Positions 1 through 7,610 of a stretch of DNA of 32,020 nucleotides are shown here, piece by piece; position 1 is the stretch's first letter, and every line of letters starts with the position of its first letter. Made by a program: the position numbers and the translations under genes. This DNA is from Peptococcaceae bacterium (GTDB lineage: Bacteria > Bacillota > Desulfitobacteriia > Desulfitobacteriales > Desulfitobacteriaceae). The notes under the pieces were generated by a model. That model made no database searches and was not told the origin of the DNA. It saw only the letters and a list, made by a program, of their open reading frames with translations. The DNA lies in the NCBI GenBank assembly GCA_031289815.1, contig JAITOS010000030.1, positions 1 to 32,020 on the forward strand. Reading direction: 5' to 3'.

Positions 1-47
1 TCCCCGGCCGGAGCCAGCAATTCGGGTTTAGCGGTATCCTTTGCCAT
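1..47 (-). CDS. Peptidase U32 family protein, N-terminal fragment
   Basis: Only the first 15 codons lie in the window. They read MAKDTAKPELLAPAG, and PELLAPAG is the hallmark N-terminus of U32 peptidases (the YrrN/YrrO and RlhA group). Family members act as collagenase-like proteases or as tRNA/rRNA hydroxylation factors; the fragment cannot say which. An AGGAG motif lies 12 bases upstream of the ATG, or 9 bases upstream of a TTG one codon earlier, so either could be the start. The gene follows mltG on the same strand after about 56 bases. U32 genes also lie downstream of mltG (yrrL) in Bacillus subtilis, which supports the call. The rest lies beyond the window edge. Confidence 0.75.
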   Translation of the reverse strand, partial: MAKDTAKPELLAPAG

Positions 48-103
48 CAAACAGATCGTCTCCTACCCCATTCACTTTTATTGCCCCTGTTTTTCCCTAG
101 ACG

Positions 104-1117
104 CTAGGAATCGCCATAGGTGCGCTGATTTTGCAAATGCTCGGCAAAGGTCTTCGCGAACACATGATAGCCGTCCCCTTTCGCCAGGAAGAACAGAAAT
201 TCCGTATCCGCCGGGTACAGAACCGCTTCCAGAGCCGCGTGTCCCGGACTGGCAATCGGTCCGGGCGGCAAGCCTTCATGCAAATAGGTATTATAGGGCG
301 AAGGGATCTGTAAGTCTTTTTCGTAGAGTTTTGCTTTCGGCGTCCCCAACACATATTGAATGGTCGCGCAGGATTCCAGTTTCATCTTCTTATCCAAGCG
401 GTTCATAAATACGGCAGCGATCACGGGCCGATCCTCCGGCATTTGCGCCTCTTTTTCCACAAGAGAGGCCAGCGTGACCCACTCCCTGACGGAAAGATTC
501 AGCGACTGTAATCGCGCCTGCGCCTCCGCTGTCAGTTCCAGCTGGAAGCGTTGCAGGAATTTATCAAGAATCTCCCTCGGCGCGGCATTCTCCGTCCAAA
601 AGTAGGTATCCGGAAAAAGGAAGCCGTCTAACCGCTTCTCGCCAGCCGGCGCTCCCGCCAGGAAGGTATAAGAGAACTCCTCCTCGGCGATCGCTTGATA
701 GAACGTCGCTTTGCTCCCCAGCTCTTTCTGCGTCAAGGTATTCGCGATCTGCTCCGTCGTAAAGCCTTCAGGAATCGTCACCCGCACCGTTCCCATCTCC
801 GGTTCCTGCAACAACTTATCGATCACCTGCTGCGGCGTAAGCGCCTGAGAAACGCTGTAATCGCCGGATCGGAGCAGAGCGTCCACATTCCGCAGCTTCG
901 CCAGATAACGGAAAACCCTGGCGCTGCGGATCAAATTCCTACTCTCTAATTCCTCGGCAATCTGGCTGACCTGCATCCCCGGATAAATCGTCAATACCTC
1001 GACCTCTGCTTCTTCCTCCGCCGCGGCATAAGGACGCAAAGATTCAGACCACCAAATCGCCGCCGCGAAAAAAACCAACAAGATCACAAAGAAAAAGCCT
1101 TTTATCTTTCGTCCCAT
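104..1117 (-). CDS. mltG: Endolytic murein transglycosylase MltG (YceG-like)
   Basis: MltG is a membrane-anchored lytic transglycosylase that cuts nascent glycan strands and is thought to terminate peptidoglycan elongation. The 337-residue protein has a single N-terminal membrane anchor (residues 6-24, FFFVILLVFFAAAIWW), then a LysM-like region with the pattern YPGMQVSQIAEELESRNLI. The catalytic YceG domain follows, with LASLVEKEAQMPEDRPVIAAVF; the first Glu of VEKE aligns with the catalytic Glu of E. coli MltG. The later CATIQYVLG and SPYNTYLHEGLPPGPIASPG blocks are also typical. Length is normal for the family. The start overlaps the 3' end of the VanW gene by 16 bases, which suggests translational coupling. 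Confidence 0.95.
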   Translation of the reverse strand: MGRKIKGFFFVILLVFFAAAIWWSESLRPYAAAEEEAEVEVLTIYPGMQVSQIAEELESRNLIRSARVFRYLAKLRNVDALLRSGDYSVSQALTPQQVIDKLLQEPEMGTVRVTIPEGFTTEQIANTLTQKELGSKATFYQAIAEEEFSYTFLAGAPAGEKRLDGFLFPDTYFWTENAAPREILDKFLQRFQLELTAEAQARLQSLNLSVREWVTLASLVEKEAQMPEDRPVIAAVFMNRLDKKMKLESCATIQYVLGTPKAKLYEKDLQIPSPYNTYLHEGLPPGPIASPGHAALEAVLYPADTEFLFFLAKGDGYHVFAKTFAEHLQNQRTYGDS

Positions 1118-2490
1118 GCTTCCAACTCTCTCTCCGGTTCTTCCGCTTCCGCTTCTGCTTCCACTTCTGCTTCTGTCTCTGTCGCCGCTTCCGCTTCCGT
1201 TTCCGCTTTCACCCCTACCCGCAGGATTCGGTTAGCCGGGGCATAGGTATCGCGGCTGAGCGTCGTCCTGGTTTCTACCCCTTGCCGGTCACGAACCGTC
1301 TTGTAGGCGCTCGCCTGATAGCCGTTCGTCCCCGCCTGTTCTTGCACCACAACCCCCGGTAATAAGTCCGGATCTTCTCTCTCTTCCGTATCAAAAGCGA
1401 TCACGCTCTCGATCACGCTCTCCACCTGAACCGTCTTGCCGTTTTCCTTGCCGTAGATCTGGACGAGCAGCGATCCTCCCTGAACATAGGTTCTGATATA
1501 CACCAAACCTTTGGTATCATTGCGAAATTTAAAATCTATGAAGGAATAGCTTACCGTCGCGTCCTGTCCCACCGGCACATACGCCACCGCCACCGCGTGC
1601 GGCGACCGCTCTTCGATCTTCAGATCGGCCAGTAAAACAGCGTTATAGAGCGTTGACGACGCCTGACAAATGCCACCGCCCGTGCCTAAGACGAATTCAT
1701 TATTGATGATGATATAGGCGTCTTTATAGCCGGTTTCCGGTGTCCGCGGCCCCACAGTTCCGTTAAAGGAAAAAAGCTCTCCCGGCTGCAACAGCTTCCG
1801 ATCCATCGCCCTGGCGGCCTCGGCCAGATTGGAGGAGCGATTCTCCTCGGCGGCGTTAAAATACGTGCGGTATTCGCCGATCACGCTGTCAAAGGCCAAA
1901 GCGTTGAGCGCTTCCGTCGTTACCGTCGGCGGCGTCTCCTGGAAAATACCCTCGATTTTTTCCGGAATCCGGCTGACTGCTTTCTCATCAATCTGATCCA
2001 CAAGATATCCTATATCCGGAATCTTCCCCCACACAGCCGCCGTCACCACACAGCTATTGTTTTCAATCCGATAGACCGCGTCTACCGGCAACTGTTCCAA
2101 GGGCGCTAATTTTTCCCGCAACACCTGACTGACCGTCGTTTTGTCCAAATGAACAATCGCGGCGGTTCCGCCTCCGGCGCCCTTTTTAATCTCTGCCAGC
2201 AGCGCCGCCGTATTTAAGTCCGCGCCCAGCTCCTCGAAGGATACGGCAATTTCCTTCTGATCGTACTCCAGCAGAATACTTCGGGAGAGCTGCTCCTTGC
2301 GCCAGACTTCCAGTTTTTCTTCTCCCTCTTGATAACTCAGCCCGCCTAAATCCAGATCTTCTACCCTTGTTCCCTGGGGGATCTTTTTTTCAAACAGCGG
2401 CAATCCTTGAATCGTCGCGCAGCCTGTCAAAAACAGCGGTAAGCACATCAAGATCACTGCCCCGATCAGCGAATATCTCTTAAACGCCAT
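1102..2490 (-). CDS. VanW family lipoprotein with peptidoglycan-binding-like domain
   Basis: The 462-residue protein begins with a lipoprotein signal peptide (SLIGAVILMCLPLFLTGC, lipobox LTGC), so it is probably lipid-anchored outside the membrane. An N-terminal region of about 200 residues fits the domain often found before VanW. The VanW domain (roughly residues 215-345) is well preserved, with GTVGPRTPETGYK, GTGGGICQASSTLYNAV and SPHAVAVAYVPVGQDATV. VanW proteins occur near glycopeptide-resistance and cell-wall genes, but their biochemical role is not settled. The last 35 residues are a Glu/Ala-rich tail built on near-hexamer DNA repeats. The start follows GGAGG by 9 bases. The gene overlaps mltG, so the two are probably co-transcribed and act at the same wall. 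Confidence 0.9.
   Translation of the reverse strand: MAFKRYSLIGAVILMCLPLFLTGCATIQGLPLFEKKIPQGTRVEDLDLGGLSYQEGEEKLEVWRKEQLSRSILLEYDQKEIAVSFEELGADLNTAALLAEIKKGAGGGTAAIVHLDKTTVSQVLREKLAPLEQLPVDAVYRIENNSCVVTAAVWGKIPDIGYLVDQIDEKAVSRIPEKIEGIFQETPPTVTTEALNALAFDSVIGEYRTYFNAAEENRSSNLAEAARAMDRKLLQPGELFSFNGTVGPRTPETGYKDAYIIINNEFVLGTGGGICQASSTLYNAVLLADLKIEERSPHAVAVAYVPVGQDATVSYSFIDFKFRNDTKGLVYIRTYVQGGSLLVQIYGKENGKTVQVESVIESVIAFDTEEREDPDLLPGVVVQEQAGTNGYQASAYKTVRDRQGVETRTTLSRDTYAPANRILRVGVKAETEAEAATETEAEVEAEAEAEEPERELEAWDER
1140..1212. repeat. Imperfect hexanucleotide repeat encoding the Glu/Ala-rich VanW tail
   Basis: On the coding (minus) strand this is a run of degenerate GAAGCG / GAGGCA-like units, encoding alternating Glu, Ala, Thr and Val (AETEAEAATETEAEVEAEAE). 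It sits just before the VanW stop codon and the overlapping mltG start. In-frame length change by replication slippage is plausible; that is inference. Confidence 0.7.
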
Positions 2491-2568
2491 TGCATCCGCC
2501 CTCCTTTATCGTTCAGTGACTCCCTCTCGACTTAAATATATCGCATTGGCCGCGTCTTTGCAATTCCT

Positions 2569-4464
2569 TCAGCCCGCCGTCTCAAACTGGCTGTTATACA
2601 GATTGGCATAAAATCCATTTTTAGCCAACAGCTCGTCGTGCGTTCCCTGCTCCACAATATCCCCGTCACGCATACAAAGGATCAAATCAGCGTGGCGAAT
2701 CGTGGACAGCCGGTGCGCGATCACAAAGCTCGTGCGCCCTTTCATCAGATGATCCATCCCCTTCTGAATCAGCGTTTCCGTGCGGGTATCCACACTGCTG
2801 GTCGCTTCGTCCAGAATAAGGATTTCCGGATCCGCCAGAATCGCCCGCGCGATGGTCAACAGCTGTTTTTGTCCCTGAGAGATATTATCCGCTTCTTCAT
2901 TCAAGACCATCTGATAGCCATCCGGCAGCGTACGGACAAAATGATCGACCTGCGCCGCCCTGGCCGCGGCTATGACCTCTTCATTCGTGGCGTCCAGGCG
3001 GCCGTAACGGATATTATCGGCAATCGTGCCATTGAACAGCCAGGTATCCTGTAGCACCATCCCGAAGATCGAGCGGAGTTCATCGCGTTTGAAGCTTTGA
3101 ACGTCATAGCCGCCGACCGTAATCCTGCCGCTGTTCACATCGTAAAAACGCATCAGCAATTTCACAATGGTCGTCTTCCCCGCGCCGGTCGGACCGACAA
3201 TGGCGATCTTCTGTCCCGGCTCTACCCGGATACTGAAGTCATGAATGACCAGCTTCTGCGGATCATAACCAAAGGCCGCGTGTTCAAAACACACGCCGCC
3301 GCTGATCCGGACGCTTCCCGCGCCATCCGGGCCGTCTTTACGGCTGACCGTCAGGGCGTCCGCCGCTTCCGGCGTTTCCTCGGCTTCGTTTAAAAACTCA
3401 AATACCCGCTCGGCCGCCGCCACTGTCTGCTGTAGAATATTGGAAATATTGGCCAATTGAGAGACCGGTTGGGTCAATGAGCGCACATACTGAATAAAAG
3501 CCTGAATCCCGCCGATCGTCATGGTTCCGTTTACCGTAAAATATCCCCCCAATACGCAAATGACGACATAAACGAAATTTCCGATCAGAGCAGTAATCGG
3601 CATCATCAGTCCGGACAGAAAATTGGCTTTCCAGGCAAATTGGTAGAGAGCGTCGTTATACCCCGAAAACGTTTTCAACGAATCTTTTTCGCCGTTAAAC
3701 GCTTTCATCACCACATGACTGCCAAACATCTCTTCCACATGCCCGTTGACATGGCCCAAATACTTTTGCTGGTTTACAAAGTATTTTTGCGATTTTTTCA
3801 CAATCAGCGTCACGCAGATCAGGGAAAGCGGAATAATGCACAGCGCCGCCAGCGTCATCCGCCAACTGATCGTCAGCATCATCAGGAGAATGCCGATGAT
3901 CGACGTAAGGGAGGTAATGATCTGCGTCAGACTTTGGTTCAGGGTATGGCTGATGGTATCCACGTCGTTGGTGATGCGGGAAAGCACTTCTCCATGCGTT
4001 GTTTTATCGAAATAGCGCAAAGGAAGGGTATGGATCTTGTGCTGGATATCATCTCGCATCCGGTAGGTGACCTTCATCGTCACCCCGGTCATCACAAAGC
4101 CCTGCCAATAAAAGAAAGCGGCGCTGACCAGATATAACCCAACAAGACCCAGCATGATTCGGCCGATTTTTTCAAAGTCAATGCCGCCGGTTCCGGCCAG
4201 TTGGAGCATGAAGCCGCTGACCAATGCGTCAATCGCACCGGCCAAAATCTTCGGCCCGAGGGTCGCAAATACCGTGGATGCGAGCGCCAACAGCCATACG
4301 AAGAGAATCGTCCAGCGGTAGCGTCCGAGATACCCCGCGAGTTTTTTCATCGTACCACGGAAATCACGCGCTTTATCTCCCGGCATCATCAGGGGGCCGG
4401 GGCCTCTTCCCAGAGGACCTCTTCCCGGCGCGCCGCGCCGTCCCATCCTTTTTGTCTCACTCAC
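2569..4464 (-). CDS. ABC exporter half-transporter (TMD-NBD), consensus ATPase subunit
   Basis: This 631-residue type IV (former type I exporter) ABC half-transporter has six predicted membrane helices in residues 50-330 and an ATPase domain after about residue 385. Walker A is GPTGAGKTT (about residue 426), Walker B is ILILDEATSSVD with the catalytic Glu, and the switch His is present (VIAHRLST). The signature motif is the variant NISQGQKQ instead of LSGGQ. That variant is usual in the YfiC/TM288-type partner of heterodimeric multidrug exporters. The N-terminus is unusually rich in Gly, Pro and Arg. Translation starts at a GTG overlapping the TGA of the upstream partner by 4 bases (GTGA), behind AAAGGAGG. 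The substrate is unknown; drugs or lipids are plausible. Confidence 0.92.
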   Translation of the reverse strand: MSETKRMGRRGAPGRGPLGRGPGPLMMPGDKARDFRGTMKKLAGYLGRYRWTILFVWLLALASTVFATLGPKILAGAIDALVSGFMLQLAGTGGIDFEKIGRIMLGLVGLYLVSAAFFYWQGFVMTGVTMKVTYRMRDDIQHKIHTLPLRYFDKTTHGEVLSRITNDVDTISHTLNQSLTQIITSLTSIIGILLMMLTISWRMTLAALCIIPLSLICVTLIVKKSQKYFVNQQKYLGHVNGHVEEMFGSHVVMKAFNGEKDSLKTFSGYNDALYQFAWKANFLSGLMMPITALIGNFVYVVICVLGGYFTVNGTMTIGGIQAFIQYVRSLTQPVSQLANISNILQQTVAAAERVFEFLNEAEETPEAADALTVSRKDGPDGAGSVRISGGVCFEHAAFGYDPQKLVIHDFSIRVEPGQKIAIVGPTGAGKTTIVKLLMRFYDVNSGRITVGGYDVQSFKRDELRSIFGMVLQDTWLFNGTIADNIRYGRLDATNEEVIAAARAAQVDHFVRTLPDGYQMVLNEEADNISQGQKQLLTIARAILADPEILILDEATSSVDTRTETLIQKGMDHLMKGRTSFVIAHRLSTIRHADLILCMRDGDIVEQGTHDELLAKNGFYANLYNSQFETAG

Positions 4465-6755
4465 GCCAATTCCTCCTTTGAGAGCTGCGAAGAAGCGATC
4501 TCAAAATATTCAGGACAGGTTCGCAGCAGCTCTTTATGGGTTCCGCGTCCGACCATTCGCCCTTCGTCCAGCACAATGATCTGTTCGGCGTTCATAATCG
4601 TACTCACTCTTTGCGCCACAATGATTTGAGTCATATCCCCGGCATTTTCTTTGAGCGCTTTTCTCAGCGCGGCTTCGGTCTTAAAATCCAGCGCCGAAAA
4701 ACTATCGTCAAAGATGAGGATCTCCGGTTTTTTAGCCAACGCGCGGGCGATAGATAATCTCTGCCGCTGCCCGCCGGAGACATTGGCGCCGCCCTGCGCG
4801 ATCTCCGCGTCGAACCGTTCCGGTTTTTCCCCGATAAATTCCATCGCCTGCGCGACCGTGGCGGCAGTTTGCATGTCCCTCTCGGGCAAATCTTTTTTTC
4901 CGTATTTCAGATTAAAGGCAATCGTTCCGGAAAGCAGCACGCCCTTCTGCGGCACATAACCGATCCTCGCCCGCAGATCTTCCTGACGCGCCTCCCGCAC
5001 GTCCAGACCGTCAATCAGGATTTGACCGCGGCTCACATCATAAAAACGCAGCGCCAGATTAACGATCGTCGATTTCCCGGAACCGGTTGAACCGATAATC
5101 GCAGTAATTTCGCCTTTTCTGGCTGTAAACGTGATATCGGCGAGCGCGTCCCGCTCCGCGCCCCGGTGACGAAAGCTGACCTGTTTAAATTCGATCAGGC
5201 CCCGCCGCGCCGGATCGAACTCCTTGGGATGCCGCGGATCTTCGATGGAAATATCCGTCTCTAACACCTCGGCGATCCGAACAGCGGAGACAGCCGCCCG
5301 CGGTACCATGATAAACATCATAGAGATCATGAGGAAAGACATAATGATTTGCATCGCGTATTGCATGAAGGCCATCATATCGCCTACCTGCATGGCGGCG
5401 TTGCTCACCTGACGGCTTCCCGTCCAAATAATGAGCAGCGTCACCCCGTTCATGATAAACATCATCGCCGGCATCATCAAGACCATGAGGCGATTGACAA
5501 ACAGATTCGCGGCCGTTAACTCCTCATTCACCAGATTAAAGCGTTTTTTCTCGTGATTTTGGGCGGCAAAAGCCCGAATAACCCGCAAACCGCTTAGATT
5601 TTCTCTGGACACCAAATTGAGCTTGTCCACCAGCTTTTGAATCGCCTTAAACTTTGGTATCGCCACCAGGACGACTACCAGCACCAGACCGCTGAGAATG
5701 ATCACCGCCAGGGCAATCGTCCAGCTCATCGAAACCGATTTTCTCAGCGCCATCACCACGCCGCCGATCGCCAGGATGGGCGCGTAGCAAATCATGCGTA
5801 TCCCCATGATCAGCAGCGTCTGTATCTGGGTGATGTCGTTCGTACAGCGCGTAATAAGGGAAGCGGTAGAAAACATATCGAATTCATTTCCGGAAAAGCG
5901 TTCGACCTTTTCAAACACACTGTGGCGCAAGTTCCGGGCCACCCCCGCCGCTATCCGGCTGGATAACAATCCGACCAGCACGGTGGCCGCTCCGCCCGCC
6001 AAGGCGATGAGCAGCATCAATAAACCGATTTTAATAATATAGGCGGTTTGCATCGCACCAATATCCGCGCCCAGCTCCGCATAAAAAGATTTCGCTAAGA
6101 CCACGCCGCTCTGCTTCGCCAGACTTTGGTCGCCCGCCGCTTGCTCACGCGCCGCCGCCCAGACCGCCGCCGGCAGCTGCTCCAGCATCGACTGCATTCC
6201 ATAGACCGAAACGAGGTCGATCGTTCCGGCTGCCGCACCCGTATCCGTACTTGGATGTGTACTTGTACCTGTGTCTGCTGTACCTGCACTCGTACTCGTA
6301 CTCGTTCCCAGCCCAAGCCCGTCGTCCTCAGCTGCCGCCAGATTCCGCATAAGCCGGATCAGGGTCAAACTCGCGTGACCAAAGGCCGCGTCCAGTTCAT
6401 CCCTCGCCGCCGCCTCTCCCTTCTTTTGCACATAAAGGCGTTCCCCCGCCCGAGGATATAGAAGGGAATACGCTTTGCCCGCCGCGTTTTTTTCCGCCGC
6501 GGCGGTCAGCACATACAAAGATTCTACCCGCTGTTTTTCACGATCCGTCATCGCGGTCGTCATCAGCTTCATACCAGCGGGACTGATCGCTTCCGGCGCG
6601 GCGTGTTCAATCCCGTTCTGCTGGATCCCAATATTGACGATCTCCGACATATAGTTCGGCAGATTCAGATCACAGACCGCCTGCCCGAAGAGCAGCGCCA
6701 CCGTCAAAACCAAACCGGATAGAAAAGGTTTTAAATACTTCGCCAGTCTTATCAT
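4461..6755 (-). CDS. ABC exporter half-transporter, degenerate ATPase subunit with large extracytoplasmic loop
   Basis: The 764-residue partner of the downstream half-transporter. After the first helix there is a long insert (about residues 40-235) before helix 2, presumably outside the cell. It includes a Ser/Thr/Gly low-complexity stretch. The ATPase domain has Walker A GSTGSGKST (about residue 560) and a normal signature, VSGGQRQRLSIARAL. Its Walker B is ILIFDDSFSALD, with Asp in place of the catalytic Glu, and the switch His is Gln (IIVAQRVST). These substitutions mark the degenerate-site subunit of TM287/288-like heterodimers. Together with the SQGQ signature of the partner, all the deviations fall in one composite ATP site. 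AAAGGGGG precedes the ATG. Confidence 0.92.
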   Translation of the reverse strand: MIRLAKYLKPFLSGLVLTVALLFGQAVCDLNLPNYMSEIVNIGIQQNGIEHAAPEAISPAGMKLMTTAMTDREKQRVESLYVLTAAAEKNAAGKAYSLLYPRAGERLYVQKKGEAAARDELDAAFGHASLTLIRLMRNLAAAEDDGLGLGTSTSTSAGTADTGTSTHPSTDTGAAAGTIDLVSVYGMQSMLEQLPAAVWAAAREQAAGDQSLAKQSGVVLAKSFYAELGADIGAMQTAYIIKIGLLMLLIALAGGAATVLVGLLSSRIAAGVARNLRHSVFEKVERFSGNEFDMFSTASLITRCTNDITQIQTLLIMGIRMICYAPILAIGGVVMALRKSVSMSWTIALAVIILSGLVLVVVLVAIPKFKAIQKLVDKLNLVSRENLSGLRVIRAFAAQNHEKKRFNLVNEELTAANLFVNRLMVLMMPAMMFIMNGVTLLIIWTGSRQVSNAAMQVGDMMAFMQYAMQIIMSFLMISMMFIMVPRAAVSAVRIAEVLETDISIEDPRHPKEFDPARRGLIEFKQVSFRHRGAERDALADITFTARKGEITAIIGSTGSGKSTIVNLALRFYDVSRGQILIDGLDVREARQEDLRARIGYVPQKGVLLSGTIAFNLKYGKKDLPERDMQTAATVAQAMEFIGEKPERFDAEIAQGGANVSGGQRQRLSIARALAKKPEILIFDDSFSALDFKTEAALRKALKENAGDMTQIIVAQRVSTIMNAEQIIVLDEGRMVGRGTHKELLRTCPEYFEIASSQLSKEELA
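6235..6310. repeat. Low-complexity tract encoding a Ser/Thr/Gly linker
   Basis: On the minus strand, short near-repeats of GAGTACGAGTAC and GGTACAAGTACA type encode a run such as GTSTSTSAGTADTGTSTHPS inside the extracytoplasmic loop of the ABC subunit. It resembles a flexible, slippage-prone linker. Confidence 0.65.
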
Positions 6756-6859
6756 TCTTTCTATCCCCCTTTGTTTGTCAGTGTTTCACACTTGCGCTCT
6801 TCTGATTCTGATTTTACTTCTGAAAATCAGCCGCGCCTTCCCGGTTTCAATTCCTTAAT

Positions 6860-6887
6860 AGTATACTCTTCCGGATACATAATGCAA
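6860..6887 (-). promoter_or_regulatory. Candidate sigma-A promoter for the ABC exporter pair
   Basis: On the minus strand there is a TTGCAT -35 (6882-6887) and a TATACT -10 (6860-6865), with a 16-base spacer, about 105 bases upstream of the ABC start. No other promoter this good is visible before the gene. Confidence 0.5.
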
Positions 6888-6966
6888 CAACAATTTTCCG
6901 CCGCCTTGCCCCCGCTTGCACACCACTTGCGCTCGTACTTCCCGCTCGACTACCGGCATGTGAAAA

Positions 6967-7038
6967 CGGACGCCTGAAAACGTCCGCCCTGCGCCTTTTT
7001 ATCCTTTCGTTCCGCGCCTTCCGCGTTTCAGCGCGGAA
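6967..7038. other. Two short perfect inverted repeats in the ABC-MarR intergenic region
   Basis: CGGACG (6967-6972) pairs with CGTCCG (6981-6986), and TTCCGCG (7019-7025) pairs with CGCGGAA (7032-7038) across a six-base loop. Neither is followed by a convincing T-run in the sense a terminator would need. Their role is unknown; they may be remnants of palindromic repeat elements like the one at 7228. Confidence 0.4.
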
Positions 7039-7100
7039 AAACGGAGTTTATTCCCTTTTGCGGAAGCTGGCTTTCCCTTCCCGCGGTTCATACGAATGCC

Positions 7101-7150
7101 ATTAGGTTAATACTAACCACATTAGTTTACGACTAACCACATTAGTTTAT
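7101..7150. promoter_or_regulatory. Tandem operator-like array with 20-bp period
   Basis: The 18-bp unit ACTAACCACATTAGTTTA occurs twice without mismatch (7112-7129 and 7132-7149), and a diverged part copy starts at 7101. Each unit contains the inverted repeat ACTAA-N5-TTAGT. The 20-base period equals about two helical turns, so bound dimers would sit on one face of the DNA. The array lies between the divergent ABC and MarR/MFS units, which fits a MarR- or TetR-type repressor site. The regulator is not identified. Confidence 0.6.
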
Positions 7151-7227
7151 TGCAAAAATTGGGCTGTGGTTGCTTTTGCCGGGGTCGGCGAAGAGCGGAC
7201 GGTTCCACTTTCGTTTACCGGAGAGCC

Positions 7228-7332
7228 GCGAAGGGCGGGCGGTTCCGCTTTTCGTCCCGCTGCGCCCTCCTGGCGCAAAGGGACGCGCTCGGCGTCCATG
7301 CCTCGCTTTTCGCGGAACCGTCCGCCCTTCGC
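7228..7332. repeat. 105-bp palindromic repeat element, copy A
   Basis: The ends are 21-bp inverted repeats (7228-7248 and 7312-7332), with one mismatch between the arms. Inside are two more hairpins, TGCGCC/GGCGCA (7261-7277) and GGACGC/GCGTCC (7281-7297). The same 105-bp core recurs at 31874-31978 with only three base differences. A degenerate extra left arm lies upstream near 7187-7212, and similarity continues to about 7370. It has no coding capacity of its own. It resembles a MITE- or REP-type non-autonomous element. Confidence 0.85.
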
Positions 7333-7480
7333 TTGGCTTTGGGGTCTGTCTGGAACGTTTGTATGTCTGTTCTGTGAGTCTTTTTGTTCTCTTGAAGAGA
7401 GCGTACGAAAATATTCCCTGAAAAACAGCGATTGCTACCGGCTCAAGTGTATCGTGTTTTAGGAAAACCGCTCCGCAAAA

Positions 7481-7501
7481 AATTATCACCAGGTCATAAT
7501 T
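7481..7501. promoter_or_regulatory. 21-bp near-perfect palindrome, probable operator
   Basis: The left arm AATTATCACC (7481-7490) is followed by one central base and GGTCATAATT (7492-7501). That is one mismatch from a perfect palindrome. The perfect version occurs at 13146-13166. It lies about 40 bases upstream of the -35 box proposed for the marR-like gene. It may be the site for that MarR-family protein. Confidence 0.5.
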
Positions 7502-7541
7502 TTATTTTTCCTCTATTTTTCTTGATTTTTCTTGACTTTTC

Positions 7542-7570
7542 TTGCCATCTTGCGTTACACTCATTATATC
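7542..7570 (+). promoter_or_regulatory. Candidate promoter of the marR-MFS unit
   Basis: TTGCCA (7542-7547) and TATATC (7565-7570) are separated by 17 bases, about 40 bases before the start codon of the MarR gene. Imperfect direct repeats of TTTTTCTTGA lie just upstream (7516-7545). Confidence 0.45.
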
Positions 7571-7610
7571 AAGGTACCTAGCGATATGCGTGAAAGGAGT
7601 TTCGTCTAGT

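Noticed and set aside
7101..7150. CRISPR array
   Set aside because: Only two perfect units with a two-base gap and no spacers. No cas genes are present.
7142..7489. A 115-codon minus-strand frame across repeat copy A
   Set aside because: Its sequence (RTVPRKARHGRRARPFAPGG and so on) comes from the palindromic repeat. It has no ribosome-binding site and covers the operator palindrome; such repeat-derived frames are usually mis-annotated proteins.
7542..7610. Longer start for the MarR gene at 7542
   Set aside because: The extra 23 residues (MPSCVTLIISRYLAICVKGV...) do not look like a MarR start and would place the promoter inside the gene. AAAGGAG supports the ATG at 7611.
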